In this document: positions 1-17,800 of the stretch, piece after piece
Numbering within the stretch: the first letter of the stretch is position 1
Layout of the letters: each line of letters starts with the position of its first letter
Source of the DNA: Theropithecus gelada
Lineage: Eukaryota > Chordata > Mammalia > Primates > Cercopithecidae
Assembly (NCBI RefSeq): GCF_003255815.1
Contig: NC_037682.1
Coordinates: forward strand, 9,798,711 to 9,862,710
Length of the DNA stretch: 64,000 nucleotides
Direction: 5' to 3'
The notes under the pieces: generated by a model
The model's database searches: none
What the model saw: the letters and a program-made list of their open reading frames with translations, nothing else
Told to the model about the DNA's origin: nothing
Made by a program: the position numbers and the translations under genes

Positions 1-42
1 ACAGAGCGAGACTCCGTCTCAAAAAAAAAAAAAAAAAAAAAA
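1..42 (+). mobile_element. Alu 3' end with A tail
   Basis: The window opens inside a sense Alu: ACAGAGCGAGACTCCGTCTC followed by an A run. Confidence 0.9.
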
Positions 43-60
43 CACCTTAAAAATTATTTA

Positions 61-347
61 TTTATTTTGAGACAGGGTCTTGCTTTGTCACCCAGCCTGG
101 TGTGCAGTGGCACGATGTTGGCCCATTATAAACCTCCCAGGCTCAATTGATCCTCTCACCTCAGCCTCCTGAGGAGCTGGGACTACAGGCATATGCTAAT
201 ATGCCCAGATACTTTTTAAAATTTTTTTGTGGAAACGAGGTCTCACTATGTTACCCAGTCTGGTCTCAAACTCCTGAGCTGAAGAGATGCTTCCACTTCC
301 ACCTCCGGAGTAGCTAGGACCACAGGCACACACCACCACACCCAGCT
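61..347 (-). mobile_element. Alu, antisense, old and diverged
   Basis: Antisense Alu landmarks (GAGACAGGGTCTTGC, CTCAGCCTCCTGAGGAGC) with many substitutions, consistent with an AluJ-age copy. Confidence 0.8.
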
Positions 348-352
348 AAAAT

Positions 353-656
353 ACTTTTTTTTTCTTTTTCTTGCTCTGTCGACTAGGCTGAAGTGCAGTG
401 GCATACTCTCGGTTCACTGCAACCGCCACCTCCTGGGTTCAAGCAATTCTCCTGCCTCAGCCTCCAAAATAGCTGGGATTACAGGCACCTGCCACCACAC
501 CCAGCTAATTTTTGTATTTTTAGTAGACATGGGGTTTCACCGTGTCAAGGCTTTCACCATGTTGGCCAGGCTGGTCTCGAACTCCTGACCTCAAGTGATC
601 CGTCCGCCTCAGCCTCTCAAAGTGCTGGGATTACAGGCGTGAGCCTCCACGCCTGG
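353..656 (-). mobile_element. Alu, antisense
   Basis: A full-length antisense copy from the T-rich head to the GCGTGAGCC end. It gives a spurious 140-codon open frame. Confidence 0.9.
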
Positions 657-659
657 TCT

Positions 660-815
660 GGTTTTTGTTTTTTTTGTTGTTGTTTTTGGGAACAGGATTT
701 CACTGTGTTAGGCTGGAATGTAGTGGTGCGATCACAGCTCACTGCAGCCTCGAACTCGTGCCTGAGCTTCCTGAGTAGCTGGGACTACCTGGTGCACACC
801 ACTGTGTTTGACTAA

Positions 816-848
<33 letters not shown>

Positions 849-967
849 GTAGAGACAGGGTCTTGCTTTGTTGCTCGGGCTGGTCTGGAACTTTTGGCCT
901 CAAGCGGTCTTTCTGCCTTGGCATGTCAAAGCCCTGGGATTACAGGTGTGAGCCACTGCACTCAGCC
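660..967 (-). mobile_element. Alu, antisense
   Basis: A further antisense Alu, with a long central T run at about 820-848. Confidence 0.85.
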
Positions 968-982
968 TTGACTGTTTTTAAA

Positions 983-1300
983 ACACAAAGTGGCTAAGGC
1001 CTGTAATGCCAGCACTTCCGGAAGGCCAAGGCAGGTGGATCACGTAAGACCAGGTGTTCAAGACCAGTCTGGTCAACATGGTGAAACCCCATCTCTACTA
1101 AAAATACAAAAACTAGCCGGGTGTGGTGGCGGGTGCCTGTAATCCCAGCTACTCAGGAGGCTGAGACAAGAGAGTCACTTAAACCTGGGAGGCAGAGGTT
1201 GCAGTGAGCCAAGATCATGCCATTGTACTCTAGCCTGGGCGACACAGCAATGCTGTCAAATAAATAAATACATAAATAAATAAACAAATAAATAAAATAA
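983..1300 (+). mobile_element. Alu, sense, with AAAT-rich tail
   Basis: A sense Alu. Its tail has become an (AAAT)n-like microsatellite at about 1257-1297. Confidence 0.9.
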
Positions 1301-1394
1301 AACACAAAGTCCTATCCTATACTCCTGAGTCGCCTCAGTTCTGGGCCAATTGGGAAGGCTGGTTACCCTGTTTACTAGTTTTTCTACTGATGTC

Positions 1395-1960
1395 CTTTTT
1401 CTGTTCCAGGATTTGATCCAGAACACCACATTGCATTTAGTTGTTCTATCTCCTTAGTTTCTCATCTGCAATGATTTGTGGGTCCTTCCTTATTTTTCAT
1501 GACCTTAGCTCTTTTGATTTGTTTTGTTTTTTGTTTTTGAGGCAGGGTCTCACTGTGTTGCCCAGGCTGGAGTGCACTGCCATGACCACGGCTCACTGCA
1601 GTCTTGACCTCCTGGGCTCACATGATCCTCCTGCCTCAGCCTTCTGAGTAGCTGGGACTACAGGTGAGCACCACCACACCCGGTCAATGTTTTGTTTTTG
1701 TAGAGTCGGGGTCTCCCTATGTTGCCCGGGCTGGTCTTGAACTCCTGGCCCCAAGCAATCCTCCTGCTTCAGCTTCCCAAAGTGTTGTAATTACAGGTAT
1801 GAGCCTGGCATGAACTTGACACTATTGAGATATACTGGTCAGGTATTTTGTAGACTGTCCCTCAACTCTGTTTTGCCAGATGTTTTCTCATGATTAGAGA
1901 AGGGTTATAAATTTTGAAGAAAATCCAGAGAGGTGAAGAGGTGAAATAGGGCAGGAATTT
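1395..1960. mobile_element. Old L1M-like 3' end remnant split by an Alu
   Basis: The flanks 1395-1505 (CACATTGCATTTAGTTGT, TTTTCATGACCTT) and 1812-1960 (GTATTTTGTAGACTGTCCCT, TTTTCTCATGATTAG) read as one ancient LINE 3' UTR. The antisense Alu at 1512-1806 interrupts them. The family assignment is from memory of the consensus and is tentative. Confidence 0.5.
1512..1806 (-). mobile_element. Alu, antisense, inside the L1M remnant
   Basis: An antisense Alu with a TTTTG-rich head, inserted into the older LINE sequence. Confidence 0.88.
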
Positions 1961-2107
1961 GATCTGTTTTATTTACTGCTCTATACCCAGTGTCTGGAAC
2001 TTGGCCCATGGTAAGTACCAAAAATCTGTTTTTTTGAATGAATAAGTGAATACATGAGTGGCTGTGGAAATTTAGTATTGTTTCAAAGTTTTAAAATGTT
2101 GTTGAAG

Positions 2108-2409
2108 GCCGGGCGCGGTGGCTCAAGCCTGTAATCCCAGCACTTTGGGAGGCCGAGACGGGCGGATCACAAGGTCACGAGATCGGGACCATCCTGGCTA
2201 ACCCGGTGAAACCCCATCTCTACTAAAAAATACAAAAAACTAGCCGGGCGAGGTGGCGGGCGCCTGTAGTCCCAGCTACTCGGGAGGCTGAGGCAGGAGA
2301 ATGGCGTGAACCCAAAAGGCGGAGCTTGCAGTGAGCTGAGATCCGGCCACTGCACTCCAGCCTGGGTGACAGAGTGAGACTCCGTCTCAAAAAAAAAAAA
2401 AAAAAAAAA
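2108..2409 (+). mobile_element. AluY, Old World monkey type
   Basis: Begins GGCCGGGCGCGGTGGCTCAA and has GAGATCCGGCCACTGCACTC in the right arm, the cercopithecoid AluY diagnostic pattern. Full length with an A tail. Confidence 0.9.
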
Positions 2410-2421
2410 GTTGTTGATATA

Positions 2422-2730
2422 GGCCGGGCACAGTGGCTTATACCTGTAATCCTAGCAGTTTGGGAGGCCGAGGTGGGAGGATCACTTAAGGTCAGGAGTT
2501 TGAGACCAGCCTGATCAACATGGTGAAACTTCTGTCTCTACTGAAAATACAAAAATTAGCCAAGTGTGGTGGCAGGCGCCTGTAATCCCGGCTACTTGGG
2601 AGGCTGAGGCAGAAGAATCACTTGAACCTGGGAGGCAGAGGTTGCAGTGAGCCGAGATTGCACCGCTGCACTCCAGCCTGGGCAACAGAGTAAGACTCTG
2701 TCTCAAAACAAATAAACAAACAAATAACTA
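2422..2730 (+). mobile_element. Alu, sense
   Basis: A full-length sense Alu with a CAAA/TAAA-rich tail. Confidence 0.9.
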
Positions 2731-2737
2731 CTCTTTG

Positions 2738-2916
2738 GCTGGATACGGTGGTTCATGCTTGTAATCTTAGCACTTAGGGAGGCCGAGGTGGGCAGATCAC
2801 TTGAAGTTAGGGGTTCGAGACCAGCCTGGCCAACATGGTGAAACCCCATCTCTACTTAAAATACAAAAAATGATCTGGGTGTGGTGGCGGACACCTGTAA
2901 TCCCAGCTACTGGGGC
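2738..2916 (+). mobile_element. Alu, sense, truncated
   Basis: The left arm and linker of a sense Alu, cut off at CCAGCTACTGGGG where an antisense Alu begins. Confidence 0.85.
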
Positions 2917-3212
2917 CTTTTTTTTTTTTTTTGAGGCGGAGTCTTCACTCTGTCCCCCGGGCTGGAGTACAGTGGCTCATCTCTGCTCACTGGAAGCTCC
3001 GCCTCCCGGGTTCACGCCATTCTCCTGCCTCAGCCTCCTGAGTAGCTGGGACTACAGGCTCCTGCCACTACGCCTGGCTAATTTTTTATATTTTAGTAGA
3101 GACGAGGTTTCACCGTGTTAGCCAGGATGGTCTCGATCTCCTGACCTCGTGATCCACCCGCCTGGGCCTCCCAAAGTGCAGGGATTACAGGCGTGAGCCA
3201 CCGTGCCCGGCC
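2917..3212 (-). mobile_element. AluY, antisense
   Basis: A full-length antisense copy, abutting the truncated sense Alu head-on. Confidence 0.9.
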
Positions 3213-3219
3213 GGGATGT

Positions 3220-3342
3220 TTTTTTAAGACAGAGTCTCACTCTGTTGCCCAGGCTGGAGTGCAGTGGCAAGATCTTGGCTCACTGAAACCTCCACCTCCC
3301 AGGTTCAAGGAATTCCCCCACTCAGCCTCTCAAGTAGCTGGG
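3220..3342 (-). mobile_element. Alu fragment, antisense
   Basis: The right-arm half of an antisense Alu, ending at AAGTAGCTGGGA. Confidence 0.8.
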
Positions 3343-3377
3343 AATCCCCGTCTCTGCCAAAAAAAAAAAAAAAAACC

Positions 3378-3412
<35 letters not shown>

Positions 3413-3625
3413 TTTATATGTATATATATTTAGGTATATGCACACACACACAAAATTAGGTGGGAGTGGTGGCGCACGCCTGTGGTCCCAGCTACTTGGG
3501 AGGCTGAGGCACGAGAATTGCTTGAGCCCGTGAAGTCAAGGCTGCAGTGAGCCAAGACCGAGCCATTGCACTCCAGCCTGGGCGAAAGAGAAAGACTGTG
3601 TCTCAGAACAAACAAACAAAAGCTA
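3343..3625 (+). mobile_element. Alu, sense, with a microsatellite grown in its middle A-rich linker
   Basis: Reads CCCCGTCTCTGCC, then A run, (TA)n and (TG)n, then AAAATTAGGTGGGAGTGG and a normal right arm. Confidence 0.8.
3360..3457. repeat. Compound microsatellite (A)n(TA)n(TG)n ... (CA)n
   Basis: A run, TATATATATA, about ten TG units, an AT-rich interval and a short CA run, all within an Alu linker. Confidence 0.85.
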
Positions 3626-3643
3626 TTCTTGCCACGTTTTTCG

Positions 3644-3932
3644 TTTTTTTTTTTTTTTTGAGTCAGAGTCTCAGCTGGAGTGCAGTGGCTCGATCTCGGT
3701 TCACTTCAAGCTCTGCCTCCCGGGTTCACGCCATTCTCCTGCCTCAGCCTTCCGAGTAGCTGGGACTACAGGCGCCCGCCACCACTCCCGGCTAATTATA
3801 TATATATATTTTTAGTACAGACGGGGGTTTCACCGTGTTAGCCAGGATGGTCTCGATCTCCTGACCTCGTGATCCGCCCGCCTCGGCCTCTCAAAGCGCT
3901 GGGATTACAGGCGTGAGCCACCGCGCCCGGCC
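3644..3932 (-). mobile_element. AluY, antisense
   Basis: The last Alu before the MEN1 promoter. The sequence turns unique and then GC-rich after it. Confidence 0.9.
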
Positions 3933-4139
3933 CATATTTATTTGTTAACAGACACTGATACCCAGCTAAAGAGGTTGAACACATTTATTCTCTGGAAGTG
4001 TTTAAAAGTATCTGTTTTCCTCACATCGTTTTATTTAAAATTGTTCTGGATCAAGCAACTTGATCTTTTTCCTCATAACTTGCCGACTGACCCGTGACAG
4101 CAAAACCGGCAGAAGCTCGGTGACCTGCCACCCTGAGTC

Positions 4140-10641
<6,502 letters not shown>

Positions 10642-11450
10642 ACTACTGGGGACTTTGGACCGCTTGTGGGGACCCAGGCCCCACCTTTAGTCCCCCAACT
10701 CTGAGCCCATGCTCTGCCCCCAGCCCAAAGGGGACAGGCCTTATCCCTACCCAAACCCAAAGTTCCAGGTCCCGAGCAGAGTCTATATCAAACCCACGAT
10801 TTTCTCCAGCTCAGAACCCAGGGCTCTGCCCTAGTCGTTAGAATATAGGTCTCTTCTCCCAGAATTCCAGGATGCCAATGGAAACCTCACCCTGGGTCCT
10901 AATTAACAATCTTTAATTGTTAGCCCCTAGAAACCCAGGCTCCTCCTCGGAACCGCTCACCTAGAGCCAGACCAACGTTACTCAGGGCTGCTCCCAGCTT
11001 GTAGGAGCTGAGGTTTCACCCTTAACCCAAGGAGCACAGGTCCCACCTCCGGCCTGGGAGCCTAGACCACTCAGCCCCTAGGAGTATATTTCCACACTTC
11101 AGAATTCCGTATCTTGCGAATCCAAGCCCTCTGCCCCAAAAACCTTCAGTTCTGCTCCAGAATTTGGAAATCCTAGCTTCCTCTCTTTCCTATCCCGAGT
11201 CTGGGACACAAAACTCCTCCCCCAGCCTATGAGCATCCTGAGCCCCGCCCTCTTCCTGACGAAACTGGCCCCGGATCAGAGCAGGACCTCCCTTCCGACC
11301 CTCTGGGAACCTCCCAGAGGTCCAGCCCATTTCGGAGCATCCCGGAGGAAATCTGCAGAGGGTTGGGAGTGGGTGACAGGAGCCTGATCTTTTCCTGTTT
11401 TGTACATAGATTTATTTTTCAGTTCCAAGAAAGATGAATACATTTTGTTA
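10642..11450 (+). other. MEN1: MEN1 3' untranslated region
   Basis: About 800 bases after the TAA, rich in CCC/CTC stretches, with no repeat insertion and no open frame worth calling. It contains a perfect AT-rich hairpin at 10904-10922 (TAACAAT, 5-base loop, ATTGTTA). It ends at an A-rich run after the AATACA signal. Confidence 0.75.
11437..11442 (+). promoter_or_regulatory. MEN1: Probable MEN1 polyadenylation signal (AATACA variant)
   Basis: No AATAAA occurs between the MEN1 stop (10641) and the MAP4K2 start. AATACA, a known weak variant, sits at 11437-11442 just before an A-rich run, about 0.8 kb after the stop. This would give MEN1 a 3' UTR of roughly 800 bases. The assignment is an inference. 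Confidence 0.5.
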
Positions 11451-11479
11451 AAAAAAAATACAAAGCGCAAGTCCATGTT

Positions 11480-11837
11480 TCATCTGGGAAACTGGGGATG
11501 GGGCGGGGAGTGGAGCGCCCCCTCTTCCCTCTGCCTTCTGGCTTCCAAGACTTTGCGCTCCCTATCTGTGGAGCGCGAGCAACGAGCAACGGTGGCAGCG
11601 GAAGGACTTAGGCTCCACCTCGGCCTCGGGGCTTCCCCGCGCCGCCGAGGGCCAGTCCCGCGGGCGCCTCCTCCCGGCCGGGCGGTGGGGCATCCCCGGC
11701 GCGGCCCCGCCCCCGGGCCCCAGCCCCGCCCCCGCGGCCTCAGAACCACTGGCGCCCGCCCCGCCCCGCCCCGCGCTGCCCAGCGCCGGCTCCGCAGCTC
11801 GCGCCCGCCCGCCCGCCGGCCCGCCCGGCGCCGGGCC
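11480..11837 (+). promoter_or_regulatory. MAP4K2: MAP4K2 CpG-island promoter and 5' UTR
   Basis: Only about 0.4 kb separates the MEN1 3' end from the MAP4K2 ATG. The segment is strongly GC-rich with several CCCCGCCC GC boxes between about 11,700 and 11,775 and no TATA box, and it continues as a CpG island through exon 1 and intron 1. The promoter must therefore sit here or inside the MEN1 3' UTR. Confidence 0.75.
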
Positions 11838-14800
11838 ATGGCGCTGCTGCGGGATGTGTCGCTGCAGGACCCGCGGGACCGCTTCGAGCTGCTGCAGCGC
11901 GTGGGGGCCGGGACCTATGGCGACGTCTACAAGGTGCGCCGGGCGACGGGACGGGCGGGAGAGCCGGGAGGAGGGTGCCAGCCCCGCACCCCGCGGCGGG
12001 ATCCAGCCCCCGGCCCCGCCCCCCATCCCGCTTCACCCTCCGCCCCTGCAGGCCCGCGACACGGTCACGTCCGAACTGGCCGCCGTGAAGATAGTCAAGC
12101 TAGACCCAGGTGAGGGCCCGGGTCGGGCCTCTGCGCCAGAGGGAGGGCAGATTGCCTGCGGGCGCGGGGTGCGGGCGGAGGGTTGACGTTTCCGAGACCC
12201 CTGAAAGGCGTACCCCAGGAGGTGCTGTCACCTGGCACCTGCCTGGTCCGGAGGGAGGCACTCTGTGCCCATTTTGCAGATGGGGGCACTGAGTCAGGGC
12301 AACCCCAGCGCGCCCCCCCATGATGCTTTGTGCTTCCCAGGGGACGACATCAGCTCCCTCCAGCAGGAAATCACCATCCTGCGTGAGTGCCGTCACCCCA
12401 ATGTGGTGGCCTACATTGGCAGCTACCTCAGGTGAGGCTGCCTTATCCTCCTGGCCCCAGGCAGCCCCCAAGCGACCTACTGTGTGCCCACCCCAGCTCT
12501 TTGTCCCCTAGGAATGACCGCTTGTGGATCTGCATGGAGTTCTGCGGAGGGGGCTCCCTGCAGGAGATTTACCATGGTGAGGCCACGGCTCCAGGCCCCA
12601 GCAGGCCCCAGCCTTCCCCCACCCCCACCCCCACCCCATTGGGGTACCGGAGGGGAACTCTGGGCCCTGGACTTGGGCTCCTCTCCACTCCTGCCTGGCT
12701 GTGTGACCTTGAGAGAAATGCTGTCCATCTCTGGCTTTAGTATCTTACATTAAGTTGGGAGGGGACGTGGCCAACACGGCTTTCACTTAACAGTGCCTGC
12801 TGCTTTTCCCACACAGGGTAGCCTGGGAGGGTGGGCATGACCCCGGGCCCCCAGGCCAGCCTCTCCCTTTTCCTTTCAGCCACTGGGCCCCTGGAGGAGC
12901 GGCAGATTGCCTACGTCTGCCGAGAGGCTCTGAAGGTAGCTGGGCCTGTGAGGTGCCCACATCTCTGGTCTCCAGAAGCTGTGGGCTGGGAGCCCAGATG
13001 ACCAGCAGGGAGGCGGGTGGAGTGTCTCGGGTGGGGCTGGCCCGAGGGGCCAGGTCCTGGGGAAGAGGGGCCCCAGCCCTGTTGCCGGAAGCAGCCCATT
13101 TCCCTCTTGGCTCAGTCACTTCCTGTTTGGGGAGAGGGGAGGAAGAAGCAGCCTGGGTGGGGGGCCCCAGTCCTGAGAGGGGGTTCGAGGGAGGTGGGAC
13201 AGTGCTGGGTGGCTGCTCTCAGGGACTCCTTTTTGTCCCCAGGGGCTCCACCACCTGCATTCTCAGGGGAAGATCCACAGAGACATCAAGGTAGGCGCCA
13301 GGCCGAGGGCATTCCTGGGAGGGAGGAGGAGGCCCTCGGGGGCACCAGACGGGATTCTCTCTCCTCCATTCCCACAGGGAGCCAACCTTCTCCTCACTCT
13401 CCAGGGAGATGTCAAGCTGGGTCAGTACCCTGGGGACACGATCAGGGTGAGGGTTCTGTGGACCCTCCCTGGCTACCCTGGACTCAAGGGTTGGGTGTCA
13501 CTGGGCGAGTCACTTTGCCACTTGAGTCTCAGTTTCCCTGCTTAGAAGATGGAACGGTACTCTCTCCCTGCTGGAAAATGGAGGAGGTTGGGTCCGCACG
13601 GAGTTGACACGGGACCAGGCACTCCGTCAGGGATAGAGGGTGGTTGATGCCTCTCAGGAGAGGGACCTGGCCTTACCTAGGGCCTGCGGCAGCTGTGACC
13701 AAGCAGGGCCACCTGCCCATTTGAGCCCTGCCAGGTGCAGCCGGAGCCAGAGCCCTGGGCGTGGGAGGGTGAGTGGCAGCCAGAGGGCTGGTGAGAGTGG
13801 CTGTTTCTCCCACAGCTGACTTTGGGGTGTCAGGCGAGCTGACAGCGTCTGTGGCCAAGAGGAGGTCTTTCATTGGGACTCCCTACTGGTGAGGCTGCGC
13901 CTAGGGCAGAGGGGCAGGGGCCACAGAGGGGGGCACCCGGCCATCCCATCTGTGACCCCACCTCTAGGATGGCTCCGGAGGTGGCTGCCGTGGAGCGCAA
14001 AGGTGGCTACAACGAGCTATGTGACGTCTGGGCCCTGGGCATCACCGCCATTGAGCTGGGCGAGCTGCAGCCCCCTCTATTTCACCTGCACCCCATGAGG
14101 TCAGCCCAACACTTGCCCCTCACCTGACCCTTGACCTGCTGCCCGTGGCCCCTGACCTCGCGCCCTCCACAGGGCCCTGATGCTCATGTCGAAGAGCAGC
14201 TTCCAGCCGCCTAAACTGAGAGATAAGACTCGCTGGTAAGGGCCGCACCCTGCTGCCGGGACCCCCTTTTCTGTCAGCCCCGTAGTGGACAAGGAGCCTC
14301 TGCCAGCTCCCGGGGGGCAACCCCAAGAGCCCTGTCCTCTCTGAGCCACTACAGACCATCTGAGTGAGGGTCCTGGTCCTTCTGTGGGCTGAAGACCCAG
14401 CGTGGTCAGGAAAGAAGGGCAGACGGTTGGTGGAGGAGCCGCTGTGTCTCAAGGCAGCGTTGCTCGGCCAGTGGCCCTCGGCCTCAGCTGGCTCCTTCCT
14501 GGGCGGGCCCAGCAGATACCTCTGGAGGGGTGATGGGGCGGCTGGCAGGACACCCTGCACGAGGGCTAACCTGGATCTGGGGGGCTTTTGTGCCCACTAG
14601 GACCCAGAATTTCCACCACTTCCTCAAATTGGCCCTGACCAAGAATCCCAAGAAGAGGCCGACAGCAGAGAAGCTCCTGCAGGTGGGAGGCAGGGGGCCG
14701 GGAGAGGGGCCCAGTGCTCAAAAGCAGGGCCCTGGATCGGGGGCCAACCTGATCACCTCCCTCTCCGACTTTCCAGCACCCGTTCACAACCCAGCAGCTC

Positions 14801-14884
14801 CCTCGGGCCCTCCTCACACAGCTGCTGGACAAAGCCAGTGACCCTCATCTAGGGACCCCCTCCCCTGAGGACTGTGAGCTGGAG
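11838..14884 (+). other. MAP4K2: MAP4K2 exons 1-12: STE20 kinase domain
   Basis: The spliced exons encode a complete protein kinase fold. The glycine-rich loop is GAGTYGDV (residues 23-30) and the VAIK-type lysine is K45 in AAVKIVKL. The catalytic loop is HRDIKGANLL with HRD at 134-136, DFG is at 154-156, and the activation segment ends [12 protein letters not shown]. All invariant residues are present, so the kinase is predicted active. The GTPYWMAPE signature places it in the GCK/MAP4K group. Confidence 0.95.
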
Positions 14885-17800
14885 GTAGGTGAGGGGGCTG
14901 GAAAGTGAGTCTCGAGCAGGTCCGCTTAGGAGGAGCCCAAGGGCGGTGTTGGTGGAGGTTCCTTTCATTGGCACCATTCCAGCTTGGGGAGTCTCTGCCA
15001 CGCTGAGTTTTGCTCCCATGCTGAGTTTTACACCCCCCGTGATAGATCCCTGCCCTTGAGCCCAAGCTGACCATGACCATGACTGTGCCATTTTCTTGCT
15101 TTTTGTATGATCTTTGGCACCTCTCTGTGTGGGGTCTCTTATCTGTGAAGTGGGGTTCCATTTTATTTCATGATAGTCCCAGAGGGCTGTCATGAAAGCA
15201 AAACGCACTGGTGCATGTGAAGCTCCTAGAGCAGCCCTGGCATGAGGCGCGTGCCAGGTGTGTCCACACTATTTCTGTTTTTCCTTAGACCTATGACATG
15301 TTTCCAGACACCATTCACTCCCGGGGGCAGCACGGCCCGGCCGAGAGGACCCCTTCAGAGATCCAGTGTGAGTCTGCAGCAGGGGCTGTGAGTGTGCAGA
15401 TTTTGGGGGGCCTGTGTGCGCACGGATTTGGTGTGAGAGTAGGGGGTCCATCCTGAGACTCCAGCTCCTTAACCCCTGTACTCTGGGCCCCTCAGTTCAC
15501 CAGGTGAAATTTGGCGCCCCACGCAGGAAGGAAACTGACCCACTGAATGAGCCGGTGAGCAGGCAGGCCTTGAGAGGAAGGTGGTGCCCAGAGGTGGGGC
15601 AGGGAGGTCGGATGGAGGCCGAGCAGCTCAAATCAAGGGAGACTTGAAGCTGGGTGACCTCGGGCCTTGGACCTTGGGCTGTCCAAGCAAGCCTATTCTA
15701 CCCAGGGACCTGGAGGGCTAGGGGCTCCTTCCTGGGCCAAGTTGTTTTAGGTGGGTGGCTGGAAGGTAGCACAGAGACCCTGCCTTTCCCAAAAGGAGGC
15801 CGTCATGTGCCCGAGCCCCCACCCTACCCTGCTCAGCCTCGTTTTCCCACCTGTGTGTCCCCAGTGATCTGACTCCCTGTCTCTGCCCTCACCGGTTCTG
15901 TCACTGTCTCTCCTCACCCCCCAGCCTGTCTCTTCCTCCTTCGCTGTTTCTTGCCCTCTCTTTCACAGTCTTTAGCTCTGCCTTCCATTGTCTGTGTCTC
16001 TCATCTCCTGCATGTTTCCATCTCACCTTCCCTGTCTGTCTTTCCTCTCCTGAATCTCTTGACCGCCCTCTCACATCGTGTCTATCTCTGCTTTTTCCCT
16101 GGTCTCTACCTCGGTTTCCCCCAGTGGGAGGAAGAGTGGACACTACTGGGAAAGGAAGAGCTCAGTGGGTAAGTGAGGGATGGGGAAGCTGCAGGGGGCG
16201 GCAGGGGCGGCAGAAAGACTGACCTCTGACCCGGCACGGTGGCTCACGCCTAGAATCCCAGCACTTTAGGAGGCTGAGGTGGGTGGATCGCCTGAGGTCA
16301 GGAGTTTGAGACCAGCTTTGCCAACATGGTGAAACCCCATTTCTACTTAAAATACAAAAATTAGGCTGGGCACGGTGGCTCACACCTGTAATCCCAGCAC
16401 TTTGGGAAGCTGAGGTGGGTGGATCACCTGAGGTCAGGCGTTTGAGACCAGCTTTGCCAACATGGTGAAACCCCATCTCTACTTAAAACACAAAAATTAG
16501 GCTGCGGTGGCTTATGCCTGTAATCCCAGCACTTTGGTAGACCAAAGTGGGCGGATCACAAGGTCAGGAGTTTGAGACCAGCCTGGCCAACATGTGAAAG
16601 CCCATCTCTAGTAAAAATACAAAAAATTAGCTGGTGTGGTGGCACATGCCTGTAATCCCAGCTACTTAGGAAGCTAAGGCAGGAGAATCGCTTGAACCCA
16701 GGAAGTGGAGGTTGCAGTGAGCTGAGATTGCGCCACTGCACTCCAGCCTGGGCAACAGAGCAAGACTCCATCTCAAATAAATAAAAGTTAGCTGGGCATG
16801 GTGGCCCATGCCTGTGATTCCAGTTACTCGGGAGGCTGAGGCAGGAGAATTTGGGAGGTAGAGGTTGCAGTGAACTGAGATCTTGCCGTTGCACTCCAGC
16901 CTGGGTGATAAGAGCTAAACTCTGTCTCAAAAAAAAAAAAAAAAAGGTTGATCTCTGACCCCTCTGCCCCACTGCCCAGGAGCCTGCTGCAGTCGGTCCA
17001 GGAGGCCCTGGAGGAAAGGTGAGGGGCGTGGACCTGGGGGAGGGGTAAGGGGTGGATGGCCTCGGTGCCAGTCACACCATGCCTCACGCCTCATCTCCCT
17101 CCCACAGGAGCCTGACCATTCGGTCAGCCTCAGAATTCCAGGTGCCACATGGAGGGAGGCTGGAGCTAGGATCCAGGCCACTGCGGAGGGTACGATTGGG
17201 AGTGGGACATGGTTATAGGGCAACCTGGTAATGGCCGGGCTGGGCCCTGCCCCTCCTACCAGGAGCTGGACTCCCCAGAAGATGCCATGGGAACCATCAA
17301 GCGGGCCCCGTTCCTAGGGCCATTCCCCACTGAGCCTCCAGCAGAGGAGCCTCTGTCCAGTCCCCCAGGTGAGTCCCAGGCTTGGGAGACCAGGAGGCAG
17401 CCCCAGGGTGGGGGCTGCAGCAGGAAATTGCAGTGTGCCTGTGCCTGCAGGAACCCTGCCCCCACCTCCTTCAGGCCCCAACAGCGCCCCACTGCTGCCC
17501 ACGGCCTGGGCCACCATGAAGCAGCGGGAGGATCCTGAGGTGAGAGGGTGCTACAGGGGGTGGGGAGACGGGTGGCTACAGCTGTCACATCAGCCCTGAC
17601 TCCTTCCCTCCCTCCCAGAGGTCGTCCTGCCACGGGCTCCCCCCAACCCCCAAGGTGCACGTAAGTGTTTGCCCCAAGCCCTGCAGTCCCACAGCCCCGC
17701 CACCCACCACCCCTGCCCTCCCTCGCCAGCCTCTTGCCTCCTTCGCAGATGGGCGCCTGCTTCTCCAAGGTCTTCAACGGCTGCCCCCTGCGGATCCACG

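Noticed and set aside
393..815. 140-codon open frame and many similar frames with [22 protein letters not shown] peptides
   Set aside because: These are translations of Alu elements and recur in every Alu of the window; they are not genes.
11400..11837. Open frame running from the MEN1 3' end into MAP4K2 exon 1
   Set aside because: It is stop-poor GC-rich 5' UTR. The kinase start MALLRDV matches the family and has the better context.
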